Shown: positions 34,054 to 41,634 of the stretch, piece after piece
How the letters are laid out: the number at the start of each line of letters is the position of its first letter
How positions within the stretch are numbered: the first letter of the stretch is position 1
Assembly: GCF_001890385.1 (NCBI RefSeq)
Contig: NZ_CP018224.1
Coordinates: 1 to 63,065, forward strand
Source: Tardibacter chloracetimidivorans
GTDB taxonomy: Bacteria > Pseudomonadota > Alphaproteobacteria > Sphingomonadales > Sphingomonadaceae
Reading direction: 5' to 3'
DNA: 63,065 nucleotides
The notes under the pieces: generated by a model
What the model was told of the DNA's origin: nothing
Database searches by the model: none
The model's input: the letters and a program-made list of their open reading frames with translations, nothing else
Position numbers and translations under genes: made by a program

Positions 34054-34313
34054 TGATCCCGCAGCTCGTCATCGAAATGGGCAGCCTCCGCTGCCGGACG
34101 TGCGGCTGCGATCGCTTCACGATCCTCCTCGGTGAAATCGCTCAGCGAGAGCACTTCTCTGTCGCGGCTCTTGAGCCGCATATATTCAGCATGCGACATG
34201 AGGACGAGGCTGTCATGCCCGTGATGAGTAATAGTAAGAGGGCTTTCCAAGGCTCGCCGGCTGATACGGCCGAATGATTTGGATGCCTCAACGGAACTGA
34301 CAGAATGAGCCAT
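34050..34313 (-). CDS. Phd/YefM-family antitoxin
   Basis: 87 aa. The N-terminal MAHSVSSVEASKSFGRISRR with LVLMSHAEYMRL is the DNA-binding fold of Phd/YefM, and the acidic C-terminus (EEDREAIAAARPAAEAAHFD) would bind the toxin. Precedes the PemK-like gene with a 4-bp overlap. Pairing of Phd-type antitoxins with PemK-like toxins is less common than with Doc or YoeB. Confidence 0.78.
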   Translation of the reverse strand: MAHSVSSVEASKSFGRISRRALESPLTITHHGHDSLVLMSHAEYMRLKSRDREVLSLSDFTEEDREAIAAARPAAEAAHFDDELRDH

Positions 34314-34429
34314 GACGTTTCTCCTGTCCGCATAATACGGATTTTCCGGAGAGGTTCAAGGTGGCGGCTAAGCAAGCGGGGCGCGCCTTCTGGCCTCGCC
34401 CCGCTTGCCCCATCAGCTCGGAGCCGAGC

Positions 34430-34618
34430 TCAAGCCGCCTCTGTTCGTGGCACGAGATCGGCTTCCCATTGATCCAGCAGCCGCGCGACGGCGCAAGTCA
34501 ACCTGCGCAGCCGCGCAATCTCCACCTCCCCAGCAGATGACGAAGCGGTCAGCGCCATGAGATATCTGTTCAGCCGATCGCGCTCCGTGCGGAGGAATGT
34601 CAGAAATGGGTGGGCCAT
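34430..34618 (-). CDS. Hypothetical protein, 62 aa
   Basis: MAHPFLTFLRTERDRLNRYL and LARRLTCAVARLLDQWEAD-like helical pattern; no family recognised. It lies 117 bp upstream of the antitoxin gene in the same direction. The frame is intact and its start follows an acceptable purine-rich stretch, but it is short, so the call is cautious. Confidence 0.45.
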   Translation of the reverse strand: MAHPFLTFLRTERDRLNRYLMALTASSSAGEVEIARLRRLTCAVARLLDQWEADLVPRTEAA

Positions 34619-34812
34619 AGCTCAATGCGGTGTCCGATCGAGATCCCGCAGCGCATCGACCGAGAAGGGGTGCCTGACATCGGGTGGATTTCTCATCGCG
34701 TGCTCGCCCTCAACGGCATGGGCGTCAGATGCCCACGATGCCAGGATAGATCTTTTCACCTCTGGCTCAAATTGGGGATGATGAACGACATCCAAGGGGT
34801 GTTGAAAATGGG

Positions 34813-35692
34813 GGCTCTGTTGCAAAGATTGGCGGCAGTCAGAGGTAGGCTGTCGCTCTGCGCCGATCAGGCGGCTGCTGCGAAATGGTGGTTGAGCATG
34901 CCCATGGCCTCCGTCAGCGCCGAGGGCCCAATGCCAAAAGCTCTCTCCACAAGGCGCACCTCGCCCCTGATGCCGGGCTGCAGGCACCAGGGGCGAGCCT
35001 GTCCTTTGCGCAGGGCTCGCATGACTTCGAATCCCTTGATCGTGGCATAGGCCGTGGGGATCGATTTGAAACCGCGCACCGGCTTGATCAGTATCTTGAG
35101 CTTTCCGTGATCGGCCTCGATCACGTTATTGAGATACTTCACCTGCCGGTGGGCCGTCTCCCGGTCCAGCTTTCCTTCGCGCTTCAATTCGGTGATCGCT
35201 GCACCATAGCTCGGCGCTTTGTCGGTATTGAGCGTGGCAGGCTTTTCCCAGTGCTTCAGGCCTCGCAGGGCCTTGCCCAGGAACCGCTTCGCTGCCTTGG
35301 CGCTGCGGGTCGGCGACAGGTAGAAATCGATCGTGTCGCCCCGCTTGTCGACTGCCCGGTACAGGTAGGTCCACTTGCCCCGCACCTTGACGTAGGTTTC
35401 ATCCAGGCGCCAGCTCGGATCAAAGCCACGCCGCCAGAACCAGCGCAGCCGCTTCTCCATCTCCGGGGCGTAGCACTGGACCCAGCGATAGATCGTCGTA
35501 TGGTCGACCGAAATGCCGCGTTCCGCCAGCATTTCCTCAAGGTCGCGATAGCTGATCGGATAGCGACAATACCAGCGCACCGCCCACAGGATCACATCAC
35601 CCTGGAAATGGCGCCACTTGAAATCCGTCATCGTTCCGTCCGTCCAATCTCCGCCAAGCATGCTCAAGCTTCACGATTTTTGCAACAGAGCC
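34813..35692 (-). mobile_element. IS6100 (IS6 family), 880 bp
   Basis: Ends GGCTCTGTTGCAAA and TTTGCAACAGAGCC; length exactly 880 bp as for IS6100. The 8 bp on each side (AAAATGGG left, AAATGGTC right) do not match, so a deletion or recombination happened at one side after insertion. Confidence 0.95.
34867..35661 (-). CDS. tnpA: IS6100 transposase
   Basis: 264 aa from MLGGDWTDGTMTDFKW. DDE motifs: RLDETYVKVRGKWTYLYRAV (first Asp), ATLNTDKAPSYGAAI (second Asp), VIEADHGKLKILIKP (Glu). Sequence and length agree with IS6100. On the minus strand of this window. Confidence 0.95.
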   Translation of the reverse strand: MLGGDWTDGTMTDFKWRHFQGDVILWAVRWYCRYPISYRDLEEMLAERGISVDHTTIYRWVQCYAPEMEKRLRWFWRRGFDPSWRLDETYVKVRGKWTYLYRAVDKRGDTIDFYLSPTRSAKAAKRFLGKALRGLKHWEKPATLNTDKAPSYGAAITELKREGKLDRETAHRQVKYLNNVIEADHGKLKILIKPVRGFKSIPTAYATIKGFEVMRALRKGQARPWCLQPGIRGEVRLVERAFGIGPSALTEAMGMLNHHFAAAA

Positions 35693-35694
35693 AA

Positions 35695-36147
35695 ATGGTC
35701 CACGCATGGCAGTTCCATTTCGGCAACCCGTCGCGCTCCGGCTATCACAACCGGGAATGGGCCGACAAAATGGAAGCTATCGGCCTCATGCCGTCCAGCA
35801 CGGGCCAGCCCGGAGGCGCTAGGACAGGGCAGAAAATGGCCGACTATGCCATTCCGGGCGGCCCCTTCATGCTCGCCACGGATGCCCTGTTGACGCAGAA
35901 TTTCCGCATTTCGTGGCTCGATCGGTTCCCGGCGATCATGCCGACGCCGGCGATCGACGCCGGCGCCGGCGCCGGCGCTGCTGACGGCCATCTAGCGGAC
36001 GTGCTTCAGCCCGCCACGGGGAACCGATCGAACCGGATCAAATATCGCTGCCCTACATGCGGCGTGCAGGCATGGGGCAAGCCCGCGCTGCGGCTCCTGT
36101 GCGGTGGCGACGATTGCGCCAGCGCGCCCCTCGCCCCTGTCGAATAA
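35695..36147 (+). pseudogene. SprT-like metallopeptidase-type protein, 5' end cut off by IS6100
   Basis: 150 codons remain. HAWQFHFGNPSRSGYHNREW continues with ADKMEAIGLMPSSTG and ends in a zinc ribbon KYRCPTCGVQAWGKPALRLL, then CGGDDC. Plasmid SprT-like proteins share this tail; the HExxH helix begins just before the preserved HAWQFHFG, so the catalytic helix is mostly lost. The ATG at 35695 is only 3 bp from the IS and probably not the original start. Confidence 0.7.
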
Positions 36148-36165
36148 AGGGGCTAGGATCGGCCC

Positions 36166-36402
36166 ATGACGATGCGCAGCCTATTCGACGGGGCTTTGAC
36201 GATGATCCTCTATGTCCTCGCTTTCGCAGCGGGGACAGTGTTCGTGCGGGCCAACTATGATCTGATTGAGGCGCACCCGCTTCTGGTGTTCTTTGTCGGC
36301 GCGATCTTCGCCTACCAGCTATTCAACCTGATCCCGCTTGCCGTTGCGACCATCAACGATCACATTCTAGGCCAGCCTGAACAGCGTCATAAGCGAGACT
36401 AG
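36166..36402 (+). CDS. Small two-segment membrane protein
   Basis: 78 aa (ATG 36166 or 36172). Two hydrophobic segments, MILYVLAFAAGTVFVRANYD and LLVFFVGAIFAYQLFNLIPL, with a short charged tail. No family recognised. Starts 18 bp after the truncated SprT-like gene, so it was probably its operon partner. Confidence 0.55.
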   Translation: MTMRSLFDGALTMILYVLAFAAGTVFVRANYDLIEAHPLLVFFVGAIFAYQLFNLIPLAVATINDHILGQPEQRHKRD

Positions 36403-36605
36403 AGGCTATCCCTTCGGAATAGCGTTAATATCGAGCGCAAGCGGCTCGGTTTGTCGGGAGCTGCATGGTCCGGGGCCGGGGCCTCCGTCGCTGCGGGGTG
36501 CGCCTCATCCCATAGAGCTTTCCAACGCTCCGCCTCAATGCGGCGCGCCATTGCGCGGTTCTCAACCGCGTGCAGCCTTCGCGCTTCTCCGGGATCGCTA
36601 TCCAT
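36399..36605 (-). CDS. Hypothetical protein, 68 aa
   Basis: MDSDPGEARRLHAVENRAMA, then a Trp/Ala/Pro-rich part and a basic hydrophobic end SRLRSILTLFRRD that may lie on a membrane. Convergent with the preceding gene, overlapping it by 4 bp. Not recognised. Confidence 0.5.
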   Translation of the reverse strand: MDSDPGEARRLHAVENRAMARRIEAERWKALWDEAHPAATEAPAPDHAAPDKPSRLRSILTLFRRDSL

Positions 36606-36792
36606 GAATCTCGCGCTGCACGATTAATGGTAAGGTTCCGTTGCACACCATGATTAACAGCCTGCCGACGATAGATTGAGCATATCGCGCTGGCGCGGCT
36701 CCTTCGCCCTGCCAGCGCCGTGCCTGCCCGATACGGTTCTGCAACAACTCTGCTTTCGGGTCGCGCACAACCCCCGTTGTGTCCGAAAGTGC

Positions 36793-36819
36793 GAAAGCCC
36801 GGCCCTGTGTCGGGCTTTC
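36793..36819 (+). terminator. Hairpin with T-rich tail
   Basis: GAAAGCCCG (36793..36801) and CGGGCTTTC (36811..36819), followed by TTATATTCGT. It sits in a 300-bp gene-free stretch (36606..36906), about 90 bp before the kinase gene, and may insulate it from upstream transcription. Confidence 0.55.
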
Positions 36820-36863
36820 TTATATTCGTGCTAGACCACGCCCCAACAAATAGTTCTGGTTCT

Positions 36864-36883
36864 CATAGACGCCTGCGTCTATG
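36864..36883. promoter_or_regulatory. 20-bp palindrome CATAGAC type (copy 1), before the zeta-like gene
   Basis: CATAGACGCCTGCGTCTATG, a perfect palindrome apart from the centre, ending 23 bp before the ATG at 36907. Likely operator of the kinase gene. Confidence 0.75.
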
Positions 36884-36906
36884 CCGGATCTGACAGAGGA
36901 AGCGGG

Positions 36907-37983
36907 ATGGCATTGGAACCTATCAGGGTATTGGAGTTCGCGGACGCCGATCGCGCGGACGTGCAACGGCGCGTGGTCGATGCCGTGCAAGCTGCGCCCG
37001 AACGGTTCCTGACGGACTATGCGGCCCGACCCGGCACGTTCGGGGGGCGCTACGTCTGTGCGGACGCCATGAAAGAGCTGCTTCCCGAATATACCGCCTC
37101 AAGGGAGGCCCGCGGCCGATACAACGCGCCCGTCCACAATGCCGCGGCCGTTCTGGCGGCCGAACAATACCGCCGTGTAGTGGCCGATAGCTCCGATCCA
37201 GCCCGCAACCTGGTGCTGTTCGTAACCGGGATGCCGGGAGCCGGGAAAACCTCTGAAATCCAGTATGCGGCGCTGCATGAAGGAAACCGGCTCGGCCGTG
37301 ACGTGCGCGCGATCTTTGAGGGCCAGCTTGTCGATCCGCAAGCAAGCATAGCCAAGGTCGAACAGGCATTGAGCGCCGGATGCAGGGTCGGGGTAATAGC
37401 GGTTCTGCCTCGGCCAGAGGAGGCGCTTGCGCACACATTCCAACGCTTTGAGGAGCTGGGCCGGGGTGCGAGCGCGGCCGTGATGGTGCGTATTCAGGAG
37501 GGCACGCCTGACGGCCTAGAGGCCCTTCTAGGTCGCTTTGGCGATCAGATTTCGGTTGCGGTCCATGACGTGCGCGATCGTGCGAATGTTCATCGCCTAG
37601 AAGGCATGGACGGTGTAAATATCTGGCGGAAGGAATTGGAAAATGGACCTGTCCAAGAAAGACTTGAAAGAGAGTTCGACCGGCTCAACCAGCTCGGCCG
37701 CGTCAGCGCCGATTGCGCCCTCCAATTCAAAGGACAGTCTCCCCACGGGCAACTTTACGCGGTTGGAAGCCCTGATGTTGGTGGGAGCCTCGCACATGGC
37801 GACGGACGAAAAACTACGCCGGAAAGTGGCCGAACGTCTCTCCTGAACGCAGCGCGGGGAAGCTCGCTCGCCGGACTCTCCGACGCCCTCAAGACAGGCC
37901 AGAGCGAAGGCGACGGCAAAACCAAATCCGACGAAATCGGCCACGGCCTGCCTAAGCCGCCGTCGCCCCGGCGTTCCAGATGA
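36907..37983 (+). CDS. Zeta-toxin-like P-loop kinase
   Basis: 358 aa. N-terminal helical part, then Walker A LFVTGMPGAGKTSEIQYAAL at about residues 103-122, as in zeta toxins that phosphorylate UDP-activated sugars, and later RPEEALAHTFQRFEELGRG. The last 110 residues (after about 250) are low complexity and differ from known zeta proteins. Zeta toxins are normally partnered with an epsilon antitoxin; none is seen beside it, but a separate frame (37643..37846) inside its 3' part could encode a small partner. GAGGAAGCGGG precedes the ATG. Confidence 0.72.
   Translation: MALEPIRVLEFADADRADVQRRVVDAVQAAPERFLTDYAARPGTFGGRYVCADAMKELLPEYTASREARGRYNAPVHNAAAVLAAEQYRRVVADSSDPARNLVLFVTGMPGAGKTSEIQYAALHEGNRLGRDVRAIFEGQLVDPQASIAKVEQALSAGCRVGVIAVLPRPEEALAHTFQRFEELGRGASAAVMVRIQEGTPDGLEALLGRFGDQISVAVHDVRDRANVHRLEGMDGVNIWRKELENGPVQERLEREFDRLNQLGRVSADCALQFKGQSPHGQLYAVGSPDVGGSLAHGDGRKTTPESGRTSLLNAARGSSLAGLSDALKTGQSEGDGKTKSDEIGHGLPKPPSPRRSR
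37643..37846 (+). CDS. Small protein in another frame inside the kinase gene
   Basis: 67 aa in the +1 frame of the kinase. MDLSKKDLKESSTGSTSSAA, then TRLEALMLVGASHMATDEKL and a basic end. The ATG is preceded by AAGGAATTGGAAA, a fair ribosome-binding site. The helical C-terminal half looks like real coding sequence, while the kinase frame over the same bases looks less ordered. Possible antitoxin or regulator; function unproven. Confidence 0.45.
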   Translation: MDLSKKDLKESSTGSTSSAASAPIAPSNSKDSLPTGNFTRLEALMLVGASHMATDEKLRRKVAERLS

Positions 37984-38131
37984 ACGCCCCCAGCCTTAAC
38001 CTTCCGTTTGGTGTTAGCCGGGGAGCGTTGCGAGGGGCTGGCCCCTTGCTGTGGGGGTCGAGCGGGACGCTAGGCGGCCCGATCGCAGGGGGACACTTCC
38101 CCCGCCCGCCCCTTCCTTTCCAGTAGTTGCC

Positions 38132-38836
38132 ATGACCGGCTATCTCGGCTCGAAACAGGTTTCGGGCGCATATCAGGCTGTGATTGCCAATATGCCGCCG
38201 CACGATACCTACATTGAGACGCATCTAGGCTCCGGCATCGTCCTCCGGCGCAAGCCTCCCGCTGCCCGCTCGATCGGCCTCGAAATTGATCCGGCTACCT
38301 TTGAGTGCTTCGGCTCGATCGCGGCGGAGGAATCGAGCGCGTTCGATGGCGCGGCCGTTGAAACCTACAACGTCGATTGCCTCGCCTTCCTGCGCGATTT
38401 CGACTTTTCGGCCGCTGGGCGCGTGCTGATCTATGCTGATCCGCCCTATGTCCTCGCCACGCGCTCCCATCCGGGCACGCGCTACCGCTATGACTATACG
38501 GACGCGGACCATAGGGAACTGCTGGCCGTCCTCGATGCGCTGCCCGCCTCGGTGATGATTTCAGGCTATCCCTCGTCCCTGTATAGCGAGCTGCTGCCCG
38601 CGCCGCGCTGGCGCGTCCTGTCCTATCAGGCCATGACGCGAGGCGGGCCGCGCACCGAATGTCTATGGATGAACTATGCGCCCGATGCGGCGCATTGGGC
38701 CACCCATGCCGGGGTGGATTTCACCGATCGCCAGAGGATCAAGCGCAAGGCGGCACGTTGGAAACGCATGTTTAGCGAGCTGCCTGCGGGCGAGCGAATT
38801 GCGATCCTCGCCGCGCTGCTGGAAGTGGACTCATAG
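38132..38836 (+). CDS. Orphan D12-class DNA adenine methyltransferase
   Basis: 234 aa. YLGSKQVSGAYQAVIANMPP (motif X region), YIETHLGSGIVLRRKPPA (AdoMet-binding motif I, with THLGSG in place of FAGSG), IGLEIDPATF, and the catalytic DPPY in LIYADPPYVLATRS. No restriction gene is nearby, so it is likely an orphan methylase that could protect the plasmid from host restriction or mimic host marking. No clear Shine-Dalgarno. A terminator follows at 38941. Confidence 0.85.
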   Translation: MTGYLGSKQVSGAYQAVIANMPPHDTYIETHLGSGIVLRRKPPAARSIGLEIDPATFECFGSIAAEESSAFDGAAVETYNVDCLAFLRDFDFSAAGRVLIYADPPYVLATRSHPGTRYRYDYTDADHRELLAVLDALPASVMISGYPSSLYSELLPAPRWRVLSYQAMTRGGPRTECLWMNYAPDAAHWATHAGVDFTDRQRIKRKAARWKRMFSELPAGERIAILAALLEVDS

Positions 38837-38940
38837 CAGGCCAGCACCGCACTCGTTGCCGTTGTGAAATGATTAACCAAAGCATCCTAGATCAGCCCTG
38901 CGACCCGAAGAACCTTTCTCGATCATTTAGGTTCTTTCAC

Positions 38941-38970
38941 TGGACCCGGCTGCATTAGCTGTCGGGTCCA
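38941..38970 (+). terminator. Rho-independent terminator after the methylase gene
   Basis: TGGACCCG (38941..38948) and CGGGTCCA (38963..38970) form an 8-bp stem followed by TCTTTTTG. A second small hairpin, AGAACCT / AGGTTCT, lies just upstream (around 38908..38936). Confidence 0.82.
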
Positions 38971-39053
38971 TCTTTTTGCGCCCCCAGCTCGTCCACCAAC
39001 ATTTAACCAAGGCGGGCAAGGGTCCGATTACCGCTCCTGTGTCAAAAGAGGCG

Positions 39054-39218
39054 ATGAACGGCGATAACAACAGGCCCTTTTCGCGCGGCGATTTGTCGGC
39101 GCTTCTGCTGCTGCTGTTCACGCTCGCCATGATGGCCTATAATTATTCGCATCCAGAGTGGGCGAGCCAAGGCGGCATATGGGCCTACATTGTTCCCCGC
39201 CACGGGACAGCATCATAG
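39054..39218 (+). CDS. Small membrane protein, 54 aa
   Basis: MNGDNNRPFSRGDLSALLLL continues as one membrane segment (LLFTLAMMAYNYSH) and a short tail. Start at 39054 rather than the longer frame from 38976, which runs through the terminator. Convergent with the next small gene. Not recognised. Confidence 0.45.
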   Translation: MNGDNNRPFSRGDLSALLLLLFTLAMMAYNYSHPEWASQGGIWAYIVPRHGTAS

Positions 39219-39233
39219 GCGTGCGCGCCTATC
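39214..39233. promoter_or_regulatory. 20-bp palindrome CATAGAC type (copy 2)
   Basis: CATAGGCGTGCGCGCCTATC, at the convergent ends of the 54-aa and 49-aa genes; overlaps both stop codons. Variant of copies 1 and 3-5. Confidence 0.6.
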
Positions 39234-39378
39234 CGATGACTGAACGGACAAAGCGGACGATCGGCGGCCCAACGCCCGCGAGGAAGGCAAGCCCGGTAAG
39301 CGCCAGCAATCCCCAAAACTCGATGTGGATAAGCAAGTCGCTGCCGGTATCGTCGTTCGGATCGGGCCATTCCTTCAT
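39229..39378 (-). CDS. Small membrane protein, 49 aa
   Basis: MKEWPDPNDDTGSDLLIHIE followed by one membrane segment (FWGLLALTGLAFLAGVGPPI) and a basic end. ATG 39378; no strong ribosome-binding site. Before the IS256-family element arrived, three CATAGAC palindromes and the XRE gene stood about 80 bp upstream in the same direction. Function unknown. Confidence 0.5.
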   Translation of the reverse strand: MKEWPDPNDDTGSDLLIHIEFWGLLALTGLAFLAGVGPPIVRFVRSVIG

Positions 39379-39445
39379 GGCACCGGATGATTACGGCTCC
39401 GGCTCGATGCTGCAACCTCCTAAGCCAGCAAGGAGGCTTCACCGG

Positions 39446-40871
39446 GATCGCGTCCCGGGACGTGGTGTAGGATCTGGTGGTAGCGCTGCTGGCCGGACGC
39501 GCGCTTTGGATATTGCACTGTAGCGTCCGGCCAGCAGCGCGGGTGGTCACCGTGGTTTTCGGATAGGTTTGGGTTGCGAAGCTCGAACCTGGAGAACCAC
39601 GATGACCGATTCTATGATGCACCTGCGCGCGCTGGTCGAGAAGGCCCCGGACGCGGATATTTTGCGCGAGATGATCTCGTTTGCCGCCGGGCGGTTGATG
39701 GAGATGGAGGTCGGCGGCTTGACGGGTGCGGGCCACGGCGAGAAGTCCACCGATCGGCTTGTCCAGCGCAACGGCTATCGCGACCGCGACTGGCAAACCC
39801 GCGCGGGAACGGTGGAACTGCGCATCCCCAAGTTGCGCAAGGGCAGCTATTTTCCCGGTTTTCTGGAGCCGCGCCGGATGGCCGAGCGGGCGCTGACGGC
39901 GGTCATCCAGGAGGCCTATGTGCATGGCATCTCGACCCGTTCGGTCGATGACCTGGTCAAAGCGCTTGGCATGGACGGCATTTCGAAGAGCCAGGTCAGT
40001 CGCCTGTGCGAAGAGCTCGACGAGAAGGTCAACGCCTTCCTCGAACGCCCGATCGAGGGCGACTGGCCGTACCTTTGGATCGATGCCACCTATGTCAAAG
40101 TCCGCCAGAACGGTCGGATCGTCTCGGTCGCGGTGATCATCGCGGTGGGCGTCAACAGCGACGGTCGCCGCGAAGTGCTGGGCATGGACATCGGGCCATC
40201 CGAGGCCGAACCCTTCTGGACCGCCTTCCTGCGCAAGCTGACGCGCCGGGGCCTGCGTGGGGTGAAACTGGTGATCTCCGATGCTCATGAAGGCATCAAG
40301 GCAGCGGTGTCCAAGCTGCTGTGCGCAACATGGCAGCGCTGCCGCGTCCACTTCATGCGCAATGCGCTCGCCCATGCTGGCAAGAGTGGCCGGCGCGTCG
40401 TCTCGGCATTCATCGGCACCGCCTTTGCCCAGGACACGCCTGAGGCAGCCAGCCAGCAATGGCGTTCCGTCGCCGACCAGATGCGCCCAAAGCTCCCGAA
40501 ACTGGCGACTTTGATGGACGATGCCGAACCCGACGTGCTGGCCTACATGACCTTCCCAAAGGAACACCGCGCCAAGTTGCACAGTACGAATCCCATCGAG
40601 CGCCTCAATGGCGAGATCAAGCGCCGCACCGAGGTCGTGGGCATCTTCCCCAACGAGGCTGCGATCACCCGCCTGATTGGTGCCATTCTCATGGAACAGT
40701 CCGACGAATGGGCCGTCCAGCGCGGGCGCTACATGTCGCTTGAAACGATGGCCCCGGTGAGCGACAATCCCATCGTCATGCTCTCGGCTGTGCCCGGTGC
40801 ATGATCGGCTCAAGCTGATGCCGAAATTGGCGGTGGCCCAGATAAGCTACACCACGTCCCGGGACGCGATC
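39446..40871 (+). mobile_element. IS256-family insertion sequence, 1,426 bp, with 8-bp target duplication
   Basis: Inverted ends GATCGCGTCCCGGGACGTGG and, on the other side, its reverse complement; both continue GTGTAG. TTCACCGG at 39438..39445 and 40872..40879 is the target duplication. Complete and apparently recent. Confidence 0.93.
39602..40804 (+). CDS. IS256-family (mutator-type) transposase
   Basis: 400 aa. Conserved parts include [58 protein letters not shown] (first Asp), [18 protein letters not shown] (second Asp), [12 protein letters not shown] and [20 protein letters not shown] (Glu). Start ATG 39602. Complete. Confidence 0.95.
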   Translation: MTDSMMHLRALVEKAPDADILREMISFAAGRLMEMEVGGLTGAGHGEKSTDRLVQRNGYRDRDWQTRAGTVELRIPKLRKGSYFPGFLEPRRMAERALTAVIQEAYVHGISTRSVDDLVKALGMDGISKSQVSRLCEELDEKVNAFLERPIEGDWPYLWIDATYVKVRQNGRIVSVAVIIAVGVNSDGRREVLGMDIGPSEAEPFWTAFLRKLTRRGLRGVKLVISDAHEGIKAAVSKLLCATWQRCRVHFMRNALAHAGKSGRRVVSAFIGTAFAQDTPEAASQQWRSVADQMRPKLPKLATLMDDAEPDVLAYMTFPKEHRAKLHSTNPIERLNGEIKRRTEVVGIFPNEAAITRLIGAILMEQSDEWAVQRGRYMSLETMAPVSDNPIVMLSAVPGA

Positions 40872-40886
40872 TTCACCGGCCCGCAT

Positions 40887-40906
40887 CATAGACGGGAACG
40901 TCTATG
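40887..40906. promoter_or_regulatory. 20-bp palindrome CATAGAC type (copy 3)
   Basis: CATAGACGGGAACGTCTATG. First of three tandem copies with starts 30 and 28 bp apart, downstream of the XRE gene. Confidence 0.75.
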
Positions 40907-40916
40907 CCACCGGCGA

Positions 40917-40936
40917 CATAGACGCGGGCGGCTATG
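40917..40936. promoter_or_regulatory. 20-bp palindrome CATAGAC type (copy 4)
   Basis: CATAGACGCGGGCGGCTATG; one arm deviates (GGCTATG). Confidence 0.7.
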
Positions 40937-40944
40937 CTGCAGCA

Positions 40945-40964
40945 CATAGACAGCGGCGACTATG
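40945..40964. promoter_or_regulatory. 20-bp palindrome CATAGAC type (copy 5)
   Basis: CATAGACAGCGGCGACTATG; overlaps the stop codon of the XRE gene (40960). Confidence 0.7.
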
Positions 40965-41178
40965 CTTCAGCGGCCAACATTTCCGAGACAGGGCACCCGA
41001 TCGCGTCCGCGAGCTGCGCCATAACATCCAAGGTCGGATTGGCCTTCCCGTTCTCGATAAACGAAATGTAGGAAGCCGTGACGCCGGTTTGCTCATGCAG
41101 CATCGCTTGCGACATTTTGAGGGCCTGCCTCCGCGCCCTCAACCGCTTCCCGAATAATTTGCTCAACGGGTGCGCCAT
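40960..41178 (-). CDS. XRE-family helix-turn-helix regulator
   Basis: 72 aa from MAHPLSKLFG (41178); an upstream ATG at 41205 adds nine residues. It is a single Cro/C1-type helix-turn-helix: LRARRQALKMSQAMLHEQTG then VTASYISFIENGKANPTLDV. It is divergent from the 41232 gene with a very short gap, and three CATAGAC palindromes lie right behind it; it is the best candidate to bind them. Confidence 0.75.
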   Translation of the reverse strand: MAHPLSKLFGKRLRARRQALKMSQAMLHEQTGVTASYISFIENGKANPTLDVMAQLADAIGCPVSEMLAAEA

Positions 41179-41231
41179 ATCGTCCAAACGTAGGTATATT
41201 GCCATTCTGGAACCTGCTTCGGAGTCGGGTG

Positions 41232-41633
41232 ATGATGGACTTGAACGACGAACAATATCACCGCCTCCAACATGCTATAGCCCTCACGCGCGAAAGCCTC
41301 GCTATCGCGGCGGAGCTGGGCGACGATCTATCAGCCTTCCAACTGAAACACGCGCTCCATTCGCTGCATTACATTAGCGAGCTAGAGGCCGAAGGCCATG
41401 ACGATCGGGAGCCTGTCACCCTGACCGTGGATGAAGCGAAGGCCCCGCGAACTGCGAGAACAATGCGAGACACGGACTTGAGCGATGAACAATATCGCCG
41501 CCTCCTCCACGCTATAGACCTCGCACGGGAAAGCCTCGTTATCGCGGTGGAGATGGACGACGACATAACCGCCTTCCATCTCAAAACCGCGCTCCGTTCC
41601 CTCGACTATTCTAGGAAGTTGGTTTCCGCTTGA
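41232..41633 (+). CDS. Protein built from two copies of a 52-residue repeat
   Basis: 133 aa. Repeat 1: DLNDEQYHRLQHAIALTRES onward to SELEA; repeat 2: DLSDEQYRRLLHAIDLARES onward to the C-terminus; most positions are the same or similar, joined by an acidic linker of about 30 residues. Both copies are helical hairpins. No family recognised. GGAG lies 7 bp before the ATG at 41232. It ends 1 bp from the traC stop (convergent). Confidence 0.7.
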   Translation: MMDLNDEQYHRLQHAIALTRESLAIAAELGDDLSAFQLKHALHSLHYISELEAEGHDDREPVTLTVDEAKAPRTARTMRDTDLSDEQYRRLLHAIDLARESLVIAVEMDDDITAFHLKTALRSLDYSRKLVSA

Positions 41634-41634
41634 T

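Noticed and set aside
34619..34812. Possible gene fragment left of IS6100 with a CPRC...-like stretch on the + strand
   Set aside because: Short, overlaps the minus-strand 62-aa gene start region, no match to the SprT-like gene on the other side; not enough to call.
36885..37443. Minus-strand frames over the kinase gene (up to 171 codons)
   Set aside because: They lie opposite the Walker A motif of the kinase and have no motif of their own.
39185..40813. 542-codon minus-strand open frame over the IS256-family element
   Set aside because: Antisense to the transposase; no signal for expression or known fold.
40887..40964. Three tandem CATAGAC palindromes as a CRISPR array
   Set aside because: Only three imperfect 20-bp units with 8-10 bp between them and no cas genes; operator-like palindromes fit better.
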